Virus record (IMG/VR): IMGVR_UViG_3300021364_000008
Coordinates: 1 to 64,000 of that record
DNA from: a virus
Length of the DNA stretch: 64,000 nucleotides
Strand: one strand, 5' to 3'
Position numbers and translations under genes: made by a program. This document shows positions 15,039 through 23,345 of this stretch, one piece after another. The first letter of the stretch is position 1, and the number at the start of each line of letters is the position of its first letter. The notes below the pieces were generated by a model. It worked only from the letters and a program-made list of their open reading frames with translations. It had not been told where the DNA came from and ran no database searches.

Positions 15039-17177
15039 ATGACTCATCTTAACGATATTAGTAAAGTTTACTTGGAAGAAGTTGCCAAGAAAAAGGAAGA
15101 CAACCAATATCTTGAGACTGACTTTAAAAAACGTCAAGAAAATAATGAGAAAGCTCGTAAGGATCTTATGAAAGGTCCTCAGATGAAAAATCCACATTTT
15201 GAAGAGAAAGATCCATTTGGCAGACCTGGTGGCAAGTATGGTGGTGTTCCCAAAAAGGGTGGTGGATATGATAGGGCATATCAAGCTAACATGAAAAAGA
15301 TTAAAGAGTTGGAACAGAAAGAAGCACTTGATCCAGTAGGGCAAGAAGATGCAGATGTTGACAATGATGGTAAGGAGAATACTAAGTCTGATAAGTATCT
15401 TCTAAAACGCCGTAAGGCAATTTCTAAAGCAATGAAAGAGGCAGTTCATTCTACTGCTAAGCAGATGCATTCTCCGCACGAAGTTCCTTCTGGAAATCTA
15501 AAAGATCTTGTAAAGAAGGCAGTCAAGAGAATTGATACTGATGTTGATGGTGATACTGACAACAATGATAAGGCAAAGGGAGAACTTGGTGAGTTTATTC
15601 CTGGTGTAGGAAATAAAAGATTATATTCAACAACTAGAACTACAACAGCAAAAGAATCATTCTCTAATTGGAGAAATGATCTTCGTGAAATTGCTGGGGA
15701 AATTAGAGGATATGAAAAGAAAACTGGAAAGAAAAATGAAAGAACTAATGTAAATAATACAATCAATATTAATCCAAAACTTTCTGAAGGAGTAACCATT
15801 CTTGAAATGGTTGAAATTTCTGAAGAGCAAGAAATTCAAACTCTAAGTCATGCAGTTGATTTCTTTTTTGAGGAAGGTATCAATGAAGATGGTCTTGAAA
15901 TGATTATTGAAGATTTGGGTCTTGAAGAGTTTGTTGACTTAGTATATGAAATTGGATATGAAACTTTAACTGAAGCAAGAACTCTTGTTACTAAGAAAAA
16001 AACTCCTAAGAAACTTCCTAAAGGAACTGCTCCAGCAAAAACAACCAAAGCAAGAGTTGTTAAATCTGGCACAACAATGAAAGCAGCAGCACCTTCTGGT
16101 GCATTTAAGAGAAGACCTGCTGCAGCTAAAGCAGTGGAAACTGCTAAGCAAGAGCAACCTAAGAAAAAACCAGTTAGAGATGCTATTGCAAGAGGTATCT
16201 TTAGAGCAGTTGACGCATACAAAGCAGGTATGGAACGTCATAGGCAGGCAACTAAGGGAATGGGTAAAGCAGCAAAAGAAACTGGTAAGACCATTGCCAA
16301 AGCTGCAAAAGTAACTCATGAAGCTGGTCGTCGTGCTGGTGAATCTAAAGTAGGGCAGGCAGTTAAGAAAGCAGGTGCTGCTGCTATTAAGACTGGAGTT
16401 AAAAAGGCAAAGGAAGGTATTAAGTCTTTGAAAAAAGAAGAACTTGAACTTCAAGAAAAACCTTTTGATGTCTATGATACTAGAAATGATGTGTATCTAG
16501 CTAGAGGATTAAAAACTAGAAAGGGGGCAAGAAGAAGAGCTGATAGAGCAGATACAGAATATGGTGCTATTACAACTAAAGTGATTCCTACTGGTGATGA
16601 TAGACCAGAAGTTAAATATAAAACTAAAAAAGAAGAACTTGAACTTCAAGAAAAATCTATGAGTGTTTCTCAGCAGCAAGCAGCAGGTGCAGCACTTGCA
16701 GCAAAGAGGGGTGAGATTGATCCATCTGAACTTAAGGGTGCATCAATTCAAATGTATAAGTCTATGTCTGAAAAAGAACTTCGTGACTTTGCTAAGACTA
16801 AGCATAAAGGTCTTCCTAAGAAAAAGGAAGTTGAAGAAGCAGTGGAAGCTCCAAAGAAAAATGATAAAAAAGAAGAGCAAATGAAAAAGCAGCAACTTGC
16901 AAAACAGCAAGAAATGATTAAAAAACTCCAAATGCTTCAAAGACAAAAACTTCAAATGCAGAGGCAAGGAAGACTTCCTATGGGAACTGCTATGGAAGAA
17001 ACTGCAATTGATAAGGTAAGAAAAAGTATTGAAAAGGAGTATGGAAAAGGTATGATCTATGATCCCAATAAACCAAAACCAAAAAGAACTCCAAAAAATC
17101 CAGTTGATTCTCGTACTACAAGAGAGAAAGAAACGCAGGGAAGATATCTTGGTGGTGGTAGATACGCTGGAGACTGA
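15039..17177 (+). CDS. Large basic virion protein with EF-hand-like loops and DUF3008-like segment
   Basis: The 712-residue protein is a mosaic. Two Asp-rich loops (DADVDNDGKEN near 104 and DTDVDGDTDNND near 166) look like calcium-binding EF-hand or dockerin loops. An acidic module near 265-313 ends YETLTEA, a prohead-protease-type site. Ala/Lys-rich basic stretches follow, then two copies of KKEELELQEK. A segment near 550-595 (QQQAAGAALAAKRGE and AKTKHKGLPKKK) resembles DUF3008. The C-terminus is rich in Gln and Met. Together with the gene at 11035 this suggests a family of cleaved internal or scaffold proteins. Confidence 0.7.
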   Translation: MTHLNDISKVYLEEVAKKKEDNQYLETDFKKRQENNEKARKDLMKGPQMKNPHFEEKDPFGRPGGKYGGVPKKGGGYDRAYQANMKKIKELEQKEALDPVGQEDADVDNDGKENTKSDKYLLKRRKAISKAMKEAVHSTAKQMHSPHEVPSGNLKDLVKKAVKRIDTDVDGDTDNNDKAKGELGEFIPGVGNKRLYSTTRTTTAKESFSNWRNDLREIAGEIRGYEKKTGKKNERTNVNNTININPKLSEGVTILEMVEISEEQEIQTLSHAVDFFFEEGINEDGLEMIIEDLGLEEFVDLVYEIGYETLTEARTLVTKKKTPKKLPKGTAPAKTTKARVVKSGTTMKAAAPSGAFKRRPAAAKAVETAKQEQPKKKPVRDAIARGIFRAVDAYKAGMERHRQATKGMGKAAKETGKTIAKAAKVTHEAGRRAGESKVGQAVKKAGAAAIKTGVKKAKEGIKSLKKEELELQEKPFDVYDTRNDVYLARGLKTRKGARRRADRADTEYGAITTKVIPTGDDRPEVKYKTKKEELELQEKSMSVSQQQAAGAALAAKRGEIDPSELKGASIQMYKSMSEKELRDFAKTKHKGLPKKKEVEEAVEAPKKNDKKEEQMKKQQLAKQQEMIKKLQMLQRQKLQMQRQGRLPMGTAMEETAIDKVRKSIEKEYGKGMIYDPNKPKPKRTPKNPVDSRTTREKETQGRYLGGGRYAGD

Positions 17178-17178
17178 T

Positions 17179-17568
17179 ATGGCCATTTATGGTGGAAATG
17201 ATCCTGAATATTTAAAAAAACAAAAACTGAAAAAAATTAAAAAGAGTCTTCCTCCTGGAGTTGGATTTCAGGGAAGGTATGATCAATATGGTAGAGAATA
17301 TGACACTACTGCTGGTAAACTAAAAGAAGCTCTTTCAAGATCAACATATCATTCTGATTTTGCAAAAAAAGACTCAGAAAAAGAGGAAGAGCATCGTCAA
17401 AGAGATGCTCGTATGAAGCATGGTAAGAGTTGGAAAGAATTTACTGACGATGTTGAGAGTGCTAAAAGTAGAGTTGGTAAAGGTGAGGTTAAATGGTATG
17501 ATAAAAAAAATAAAACTTGGAAATCATCAAAATTCGAACGTGTCCCAAAACCATTTTCTGATAAATAA
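17179..17568 (+). CDS. Basic conserved late protein
   Basis: This 129-residue, highly charged protein starts with the ATG one base after the preceding stop. It contains LPPGVGFQGRYDQYGREYDT and a Lys-rich C-terminus, with no recognisable domain. Its position directly behind the large basic virion protein and the lack of a separate promoter suggest co-expression and a virion role. Confidence 0.62.
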   Translation: MAIYGGNDPEYLKKQKLKKIKKSLPPGVGFQGRYDQYGREYDTTAGKLKEALSRSTYHSDFAKKDSEKEEEHRQRDARMKHGKSWKEFTDDVESAKSRVGKGEVKWYDKKNKTWKSSKFERVPKPFSDK

Positions 17569-17615
17569 TTGAGGAATTAATTTTCTCGATATTCAATTTA
17601 TTAAAGGAGGGTACA

Positions 17616-17786
17616 GTGTCTAAAATAGTAGAACTAGTTAAGCCTGTAGTATTTGCATTCATTGGGTCAAGAGAAGTAAAAGAATTTGTTATTCAACTTC
17701 TAGAAAAATATGTTTCTAGAACAGATAACTCAGTTGATGATGTTGCAGTTCAACTCATCAAAGAAAAACTTCTTCCTAACGAGTGA
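17616..17786 (+). CDS. Small conserved protein, GTG start
   Basis: This 56-residue protein starts MSKIVELVKPVVFAFIGS. GTG 17616 follows a strong AAAGGAGGG site by five bases, which fixes this start. An N-terminal hydrophobic stretch (VVFAFIG) is followed by an amphipathic helix (KEFVIQLLEKYV). It may associate with membrane, but the stretch is too short for a confident transmembrane call. Function is unknown. Confidence 0.65.
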   Translation: MSKIVELVKPVVFAFIGSREVKEFVIQLLEKYVSRTDNSVDDVAVQLIKEKLLPNE

Positions 17787-17827
17787 TAGGGTTTTAAACT
17801 CTATTAAACAAAATAGAATAATTTAGG

Positions 17828-17852
17828 AGAGAAGTAAGCACTTCTCTTTTTT
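17828..17852 (+). terminator. Intrinsic terminator
   Basis: Perfect 8-bp stem AGAGAAGT / ACTTCTCT, loop AAGC, then a T-run that continues into TATAAATA. Confidence 0.85.
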
Positions 17853-17860
17853 TATAAATA
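17853..17860 (+). promoter_or_regulatory. Late promoter TATAAATA
   Basis: A perfect octamer starting within the terminator T-run, 30 bases before ATG 17891. Confidence 0.85.
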
Positions 17861-17890
17861 TTTTTAGTTAAAACATTTAAAGGTAAAAAG

Positions 17891-18445
17891 ATGGCACTCT
17901 GGGGCAATAAGGATTCAGTTTACTCTGACGGTACTATTTCAGTAAATCTTGAAACTAATACTATAGAGGGTGGCGTTGGTGTTGTCACTTTCACTACCTC
18001 CGGAATTAGTACCGGTGACGTAATCGCAGTGGGAACTGGTGCTACCTACGGATATGCAATAGTAGCAGGATTTACATCCACCACAATTTCTATTGCTAAC
18101 ACTGCAGATTTTGTTTCTGGACTTACAACTGTTCCTTCAGGAACTTCATACTTTATTTCTCAAGAACCAGTATACACTCTTGGAGATTCTACTTACAGAG
18201 CACCTGAGTCTAAAACTGTTGGATATTCTACAAGTCCAGTATTCACTGGGGTATTTGGTGTGGATGAAATTGAGGTTGGAATAGCAGCAACAACTGCCTA
18301 TGCAGTCACTCACGGTGGATGGGTTGGACTCACAACCTATATTGATATGCATGGAAATTTGAGAGTTAAGAATGAAGTTTTAGTTGCTGGTGGCATTCTT
18401 ACTACTACTGATGCTCCTGATGATACCTACTTCCCAGATGCTTGA
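17891..18445 (+). CDS. Virion structural protein (MALWGNKD family)
   Basis: The 184-residue protein begins MALWGNKDSVYSDGTISVN, an N-terminus I associate with cyanomyovirus structural proteins. It is Gly/Thr/Ser-rich with predicted beta-strands throughout and ends VKNEVLVAGGILTTTDAP followed by DDTYFPDA. The conserved TAYAVTHGGWVGLTTY segment lies near residue 135. The exact location in the virion is not clear from sequence. It follows a perfect late promoter. Confidence 0.72.
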   Translation: MALWGNKDSVYSDGTISVNLETNTIEGGVGVVTFTTSGISTGDVIAVGTGATYGYAIVAGFTSTTISIANTADFVSGLTTVPSGTSYFISQEPVYTLGDSTYRAPESKTVGYSTSPVFTGVFGVDEIEVGIAATTAYAVTHGGWVGLTTYIDMHGNLRVKNEVLVAGGILTTTDAPDDTYFPDA

Positions 18446-18470
18446 TAAATATAAGAACTGAAAATTAAAT

Positions 18471-18863
18471 ATGCACTTTAATGAATTAAACCGAGATAAT
18501 TTTTTATTATTTGCAATAAAAAATTATGAGAATCCTCAGGCAGTTACAAAAGATGATTTTAACAAAGACCTGAATCATTTTAAGTATATTAAAAGATTAC
18601 TTAAAAGATATAAAAAAACTGGTGAAATTAAAAGTCATCTTTTGATTAATCATTTTTTAATTTTGTATAATGTTTTTGGTGAAGCTACTACTCCAATGTT
18701 ATTTTGTAAATTAGATCCTGAGTATTGGCCACAAATAAAAACTTTTTTAGTATTTTTAAATAGACTTCCGGAATATCCAAAGTCAGATATTCATGATATA
18801 ATGGTCGATATTGAATGCCTAAAGCAGCTAAATAAAATTTACAAATCAGATGGAAAAAGTTGA
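18471..18863 (+). CDS. Conserved cyanophage hypothetical protein
   Basis: This 130-residue helical protein has KYIKRLLKRYKKTGEIKSHL LLINHFLILYNVFG-like hydrophobic and charged helices and a FCKLDPEYWPQIKTFLVFL segment. A GATAAATA late-promoter variant precedes it. No function is known to me. It overlaps the next gene by 14 bases. Confidence 0.65.
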   Translation: MHFNELNRDNFLLFAIKNYENPQAVTKDDFNKDLNHFKYIKRLLKRYKKTGEIKSHLLINHFLILYNVFGEATTPMLFCKLDPEYWPQIKTFLVFLNRLPEYPKSDIHDIMVDIECLKQLNKIYKSDGKS

Positions 18864-19044
18864 TAGAGTAATTGAATATTTTAGATCTCTTAGAGAAGAT
18901 GCTCCGACTATGAATGTTGGATCTGGAAAAATTGCAGGAACTCGTGAAGCTGGTGATGATCCTCCTGTTTTTAATAGAAAGAAAAAGAAAAAGTATATCT
19001 ATGGTCCTCGTAAAGTTTGGATAGATCACCTGAAAGATAAATAA
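18850..19044 (+). CDS. Small basic late protein
   Basis: This 64-residue protein begins MEKVDRVIEYFRSLREDAP, has a Gly-rich middle (MNVGSGKIAG) and a Lys-run (NRKKKKKYIYGPRK). The pattern of a short helix, a Gly/Thr linker and a basic tail is typical of small cyanophage late proteins, possibly prohead-associated. Its start overlaps the upstream gene. Confidence 0.62.
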   Translation: MEKVDRVIEYFRSLREDAPTMNVGSGKIAGTREAGDDPPVFNRKKKKKYIYGPRKVWIDHLKDK

Positions 19045-19085
19045 TTAAAAATGGCAAAGTGAGAAAACGCTATAGGATTCTCATA

Positions 19086-19541
19086 ATGTCTCCTTTCAAA
19101 AAAAATATCAAATTAGATACAGATCAAGAATCAGTCAGAGTTGCTATTCTTGAGCAAAAACTTACAGATTTTGTTGATGTCGTAGGAAAACTTGATGCTG
19201 CTATTGAAAAGTTAAGTGAAGTTAATGGTAATATTTCAAAAATGCTTGCAGTTCACGATGAAAAATTGACACAATCTGCAAAAGATGATTATCTAATTAT
19301 GAAATCAATTGAAGAAATTAAAGAGCAAAATAATGCTGATCACAATAAAGTTTTAGATAGAATTGAAAAAATAGAATATAAAATTCAAGATTTTGGTAAA
19401 TTTAGATGGATGACTATTGGAATTGGAGTTGCCATAATGGTTGGGATTAGTGGATTGACAACTTTGGCATCTGGAATAATTAGAATGGAAAATAAAAATT
19501 CATCTCAAAGTAGTTATGTCAAACAAATCAGTCAGATATAG
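19086..19541 (+). CDS. Coiled-coil protein with C-terminal membrane anchor
   Basis: The 151-residue protein starts at ATG 19086; an upstream alternative at 19059 looks unlikely. Residues 15-110 are heptad-rich (ILEQKLTDFVDVVGKLDAAIEKL and following). One transmembrane segment near 115-135 (MTIGIGVAIMVGISGLTTLA) comes before a short hydrophilic tail. The topology resembles anchored spanin or holin accessory proteins, but nothing proves a lysis role. Confidence 0.65.
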   Translation: MSPFKKNIKLDTDQESVRVAILEQKLTDFVDVVGKLDAAIEKLSEVNGNISKMLAVHDEKLTQSAKDDYLIMKSIEEIKEQNNADHNKVLDRIEKIEYKIQDFGKFRWMTIGIGVAIMVGISGLTTLASGIIRMENKNSSQSSYVKQISQI

Positions 19542-19624
19542 TTTGATATCATATTGTCTTCACAAAATCTCAAACTCTGTGGCTAAGTGGACAAGTTTAA
19601 TCTCAGATATATGTAAGCAGATAC

Positions 19625-19653
19625 TTGACTGATATCATAATAGTTGCTATACT
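19625..19653 (+). promoter_or_regulatory. Sigma70-type promoter before primase
   Basis: TTGACT (19625-19630), a 17-bp spacer and TATACT (19648-19653), 22 bp before the gp61 ATG. It would drive the primase-nrdA-nrdB unit. Confidence 0.75.
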
Positions 19654-19675
19654 TTTCTGAGGGCATTTTCTCCAA

Positions 19676-20644
19676 ATGGATTTTATTGACATAAAATATA
19701 TTAATATCATTTCAACAAGACTTTCTAAGTTTAAAAAAGTTAAAGCCAATTTATACAATTTTAGATGTCCAATTTGTGGAGATTCTAGGAAAAATAAAAA
19801 CAAAGCGAGGGGATACTTATATGAAGTAAAAAACAATACAAATTATAAGTGTCATAATTGTGGAATAAATATTTCATTCTCAAATTTCTTAAAGGAAATT
19901 GATAATACTATTCATAAAGAATATTCTTTTGATAAATTTAAAGAAGGCAAAACTGGTAAAAATTTTGTAGTAGAAGAACCCAAGTTTAATTTTGAAAGTC
20001 CAAAGTTTAAAACTCGAATAAATTTACCTAAGGCATCTGAAAATGAAGATGCAAGGAAGTATTTGGAAAATAGAAAATTAGATCCTGATAAATTTTATTA
20101 TGCCGAAAAATTTAAATATTGGACAAATACTCTTAAGAAAACATTTGATAATATTGATTATGATGAACCTAGAATAATAATTCCACTATTTTATGAGAAA
20201 AAATTGATTGGATTTCAAGGTAGAGCACTAGGTAACAGTAAGATTAAATATATAACTATAATGTTAGATGAAAATGCGCCAAAAATTTATGGACTTGATA
20301 CTATTGATGAGAAAAAACCAATCTATGTGGTCGAAGGACCCTTTGACAGCACTTTTGTCAGCAATTGTGTGGCATTGTGTGGCAGTGACGGTGATGTGGG
20401 TTGTCTTAAGGGAAGCGATATTATTTTTGTGTATGATAATGAACCCCGTAATAAAGAAATTGTTGATAGAATTGACAGAATTATTGAAAGAGGATATAAA
20501 TCAGTCATCTGGCCGAGTAACATAAAGGAGAAGGACATAAACGATATGGTATTGGCTGGACTGGATGTTCAGTCTGTGATAGAATTAAATACTTATTCTG
20601 GATTACAAGCAAAAATAAAGTTTACTACTTGGAAAAAAATATGA
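19676..20644 (+). CDS. 61: DNA primase gp61
   Basis: The 322-residue protein has an N-terminal zinc ribbon (FRCPICGDSRKNK and YKCHNCGINISF) and a TOPRIM-type core: PIYVVEGPFDSTF, a Gly/Asp segment CGSDGDVG and IIFVYDNEPRNK. Gp61 makes RNA primers and works with gp41. Length matches T4 gp61 (342). It overlaps nrdA-a by four bases (ATGA), implying translational coupling. Unlike its helicase partner it is uninterrupted. Confidence 0.92.
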   Translation: MDFIDIKYINIISTRLSKFKKVKANLYNFRCPICGDSRKNKNKARGYLYEVKNNTNYKCHNCGINISFSNFLKEIDNTIHKEYSFDKFKEGKTGKNFVVEEPKFNFESPKFKTRINLPKASENEDARKYLENRKLDPDKFYYAEKFKYWTNTLKKTFDNIDYDEPRIIIPLFYEKKLIGFQGRALGNSKIKYITIMLDENAPKIYGLDTIDEKKPIYVVEGPFDSTFVSNCVALCGSDGDVGCLKGSDIIFVYDNEPRNKEIVDRIDRIIERGYKSVIWPSNIKEKDINDMVLAGLDVQSVIELNTYSGLQAKIKFTTWKKI

Positions 20645-22095
20645 GCAACCAATCAAATGTAATTAAGAGAAATGGTGAAGTGGAAATCCTTAACCTAGAC
20701 AAGATGCATGTTATGGTGGAGGAAGCTTGTAGGGGAATTTCTGGAGTTTCTGCAAGTCAAGTTGAAATGAAGTCTGGAATACAATTTTACGATGGAATTA
20801 CTACTAAGGAAATTCAAGAAATTCTTATTCGTAGTGCTAGTGATTTGATCGATCTGGATCATCCAAATTATCAATATGTTGCTGCAAGACTACTTTTATT
20901 TTCTATTCGTAAGCAACTTTATGCCAGACAGTTTGAATTGCCCCATCTTGAAGATCACATTATAAATTGTGTAAATGCTGAAGTTTACGATAATGAAATC
21001 TTTACAAAATATTCTAAAGAAGAAATTGATAAGGTAAATAGTTTCATTGATCATGATAGAGATCTTCTTTTTACTTATGCAGGTCTTCGTCAAGTAGTTG
21101 ATAAGTATTTGGTTCAAGATAGAAGTTCTGGTGGAGTATATGAAACTCCGCAGTTTATGTACATTATGATTGCTTTGACTATTTTTGCGGAATATCCAAA
21201 ACAAACTCGTTTACTTTATGTAAAAAGGTATTATGACGCAATCAGCAAACACAAGATCAACATTCCAACACCAATTATGGCAGGTGTTAGAACCCCACTT
21301 CGCCAATTTGCAAGTTGTGTTCTTGTTGATGTCGATGATACCATGCGTAGTATCGAGTCAAGTGATGCTGCTATTTTTAGGTACGTTGCTCAAAGAGCTG
21401 GAATTGGTATCAACGCAGGTCGAATCAGGGGTATCAACAGCAAAATCAGAGGGGGAGAAGTTATTCATACAGGTGTTGTCCCATTCCTCAAAAAGTTTGA
21501 AGCAACTGTTAGAAGTTGTACACAGAACGGGATTCGCGGTGGAAGTGCTACGGTCCACTTTCCAATCTGGCACCAAGAAATAGAAGACATCATTGTCTTA
21601 AAAAATAATAAAGGAACTGAGGATAATCGTGTTCGTAAGTTAGACTACAGCATTCAGATTAGTAAACTGTTCTATGAACGTTTCATTCAAGACAAAGAAA
21701 TTTCTCTCTTCAGTCCGCATGACGTTCCTGGTTTGTATGATGCTTTTGGCACTGATAGATTTGACGATCTATATTGCCATTACGAACGAGCTCAAGATGT
21801 TCCAAGAAAGACTGTCCGTGCTCAAGAACTCATTCTGGATCTTCTAAAAGAACGTGCTGAGACTGGTCGTATTTACATTATGAATATTGACCATTGTAAT
21901 TCTCATAGTTCTTTTAAGGATCAAATTACAATGTCAAACCTCTGCCAAGAAATTTGTCTGCCGACTGTACCAATTCAGCATATTGATCAAAAACCAAATA
22001 CGATGAAAATGAAAGTAAAAGTTAAAAAAGATAAAGTTAATGATTATAAAAAATATATTCAAAATACCGGAGGAGTTCTATATGACCATGAATAA
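20641..22095 (+). CDS. nrdA-a: Ribonucleotide reductase large subunit, N-fragment
   Basis: This is the class Ia alpha subunit up to just after the radical cysteine. It has the ATP-cone start (VIKRNGEVEILNLDKMHVMV), FASCVLVDVDDTM holding the first redox cysteine (E. coli C225 equivalent), GIGINAGRIRG, and SNLCQEICLPT holding the thiyl-radical cysteine (C439 equivalent). The frame stops after NTGGVLYDHE. The partner redox cysteine (C462 equivalent) is encoded by the next fragment, so the active site is shared between two polypeptides. There is no intein motif at the break. Confidence 0.92.
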   Translation: MSNQSNVIKRNGEVEILNLDKMHVMVEEACRGISGVSASQVEMKSGIQFYDGITTKEIQEILIRSASDLIDLDHPNYQYVAARLLLFSIRKQLYARQFELPHLEDHIINCVNAEVYDNEIFTKYSKEEIDKVNSFIDHDRDLLFTYAGLRQVVDKYLVQDRSSGGVYETPQFMYIMIALTIFAEYPKQTRLLYVKRYYDAISKHKINIPTPIMAGVRTPLRQFASCVLVDVDDTMRSIESSDAAIFRYVAQRAGIGINAGRIRGINSKIRGGEVIHTGVVPFLKKFEATVRSCTQNGIRGGSATVHFPIWHQEIEDIIVLKNNKGTEDNRVRKLDYSIQISKLFYERFIQDKEISLFSPHDVPGLYDAFGTDRFDDLYCHYERAQDVPRKTVRAQELILDLLKERAETGRIYIMNIDHCNSHSSFKDQITMSNLCQEICLPTVPIQHIDQKPNTMKMKVKVKKDKVNDYKKYIQNTGGVLYDHE

Positions 22096-22099
22096 TTAA

Positions 22100-22243
22100 T
22101 ACCAGAAAAGTTTTGGGTCTAAAAATGGTTGGAGTAAAAAGGTTAAAATTGGAGAAGTTGTGTATGATTGTATGAGAGAAGCATCAGAAAAAACCGGTTT
22201 AAGTTTACATTTAATTAGAAAAAAAGGAGATTTCAATGTCTAA
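22100..22243 (+). pseudogene. Homing-endonuclease remnant (NUMOD1-like) within nrdA
   Basis: Between the nrdA pieces, an open stretch in another frame reads YQKSFGSKNGWSKKVKIGEV, then VYDCMREASEKTGLSLHLIR. This is the NUMOD1-type helix-turn-helix unit that forms the C-terminal end of many phage GIY-YIG and HNH endonucleases. It has no nuclease domain and no start codon. The stop overlaps the nrdA-b ATG, and its last codons hold the AAGGAG site of nrdA-b. It is the scar of the element that broke nrdA. Confidence 0.72.
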
Positions 22244-23276
22244 TAAATTGTACGAATTTGTATTTGAAAATGAAATAGAAGATAATGAAAATTATGAATA
22301 TTTTTATGAAGATGTAGTAGTTGATGATAATCCAGCATCAATTCAGCTATGCATTCTTTCGGCAATTAATGTCGGAAAAGTAAAATCTGATGAAGAACTT
22401 GAAGAACTTTGCGATCTTTCGGTTCGTGGATTGGATGAATTGATTGATTATCAGAAATATCCTGTAAAGGCAGCTGAAATAGCTACAAAGGCACGTAGAT
22501 CCCTTGGAATAGGTTTTATTGGGTTGGCACACTATTTGGCAAAACTTGGGTTTAATTATGCAGATCAAGAAGCATGGGACGCTGTTCATGGTCTTTCAGA
22601 ATCTTTTCAGTACTATCTTTTGAAAGCATCAAATCAACTTGCTAAAGAAAAGGGATATTGTGAGTACTTTGGACGTACTAAGTATGCTGATGGTATTTTG
22701 CCAATTGATACTTATAAGAAAGATGTGGATGAGATTTCTTCAATTCCTCTTCAGCATAACTGGGAAGAACTTAGGAAGAATATTTTGGAGTATGGGTTGC
22801 GCCATAGTACATTGACTGCTCAAATGCCCTCAGAGTCATCTTCAGTGGTCTCTAATGCAACCAATGGAATAGAACCTCCTCGTGGATTCCTGTCCATTAA
22901 GAAGTCTAAGAAAGGGCCTCTTAAGCAGATTGTTCCCCAATATTCTACCTTAAAAAATAATTACACACTTTTGTGGGACATGAAATCTAATGAGGGATAC
23001 ATTAATATAGTTGCAGTAATGCAAAAGTTTTTCGATCAAGCAATCAGTGGCAATACCAGTTACAATCCAGAGAACTATCCAAATAATGAGGTCCCTGTAA
23101 GTGTCTTGGCACAAGATCTGCTTACTTGTTTTCGTACTGGATGGAAAACACTTTATTATCAAAATACTTATGATATTAAAACTGATGATTTTTCGGATAA
23201 GTCTTCAGAAATTGAAAGACTTATAAATGATATTATGGAGTCTGATGAAAATGATTGCGAATCATGTAAAGTTTAG
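22236..23276 (+). CDS. nrdA-b: Ribonucleotide reductase large subunit, C-fragment
   Basis: The 346-residue protein begins at an ATG six bases after AAGGAG and continues NrdA: IQLCILSAINVGK (redox cysteine, C462 equivalent), GFIGLAHYLAKLG, STLTAQMPSESSS, and the C-terminal ESCKV tail, which is short but keeps one cysteine. It must pair with nrdA-a to form the active site. Aeromonas phage Aeh1 has a comparable gene-in-pieces NrdA that keeps activity. The first 35 residues are acidic and poorly conserved. Confidence 0.92.
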   Translation: MSNKLYEFVFENEIEDNENYEYFYEDVVVDDNPASIQLCILSAINVGKVKSDEELEELCDLSVRGLDELIDYQKYPVKAAEIATKARRSLGIGFIGLAHYLAKLGFNYADQEAWDAVHGLSESFQYYLLKASNQLAKEKGYCEYFGRTKYADGILPIDTYKKDVDEISSIPLQHNWEELRKNILEYGLRHSTLTAQMPSESSSVVSNATNGIEPPRGFLSIKKSKKGPLKQIVPQYSTLKNNYTLLWDMKSNEGYINIVAVMQKFFDQAISGNTSYNPENYPNNEVPVSVLAQDLLTCFRTGWKTLYYQNTYDIKTDDFSDKSSEIERLINDIMESDENDCESCKV

Positions 23277-23345
23277 ATCTTACAAAGTATTAAAGAATTA
23301 AATATATTATATGAAGGTGAGGATAGATTTGTATAGAGGAATTAA

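Noticed and set aside
15446-17186. Several antisense frames opposite the large basic protein
   Set aside because: Phe/Ser/Leu-rich products, the usual complement of Lys/Glu-rich coding sequence, with no ribosome-binding sites.
19552-19620. Possible tRNA before the primase promoter
   Set aside because: A few D-arm-like bases are present, but acceptor and T stems cannot be paired.
22016-22235. Intein in nrdA
   Set aside because: There is no block A Cys motif at the end of fragment a and no SHN/HN end on fragment b. The only recognisable element is a NUMOD1-like remnant.
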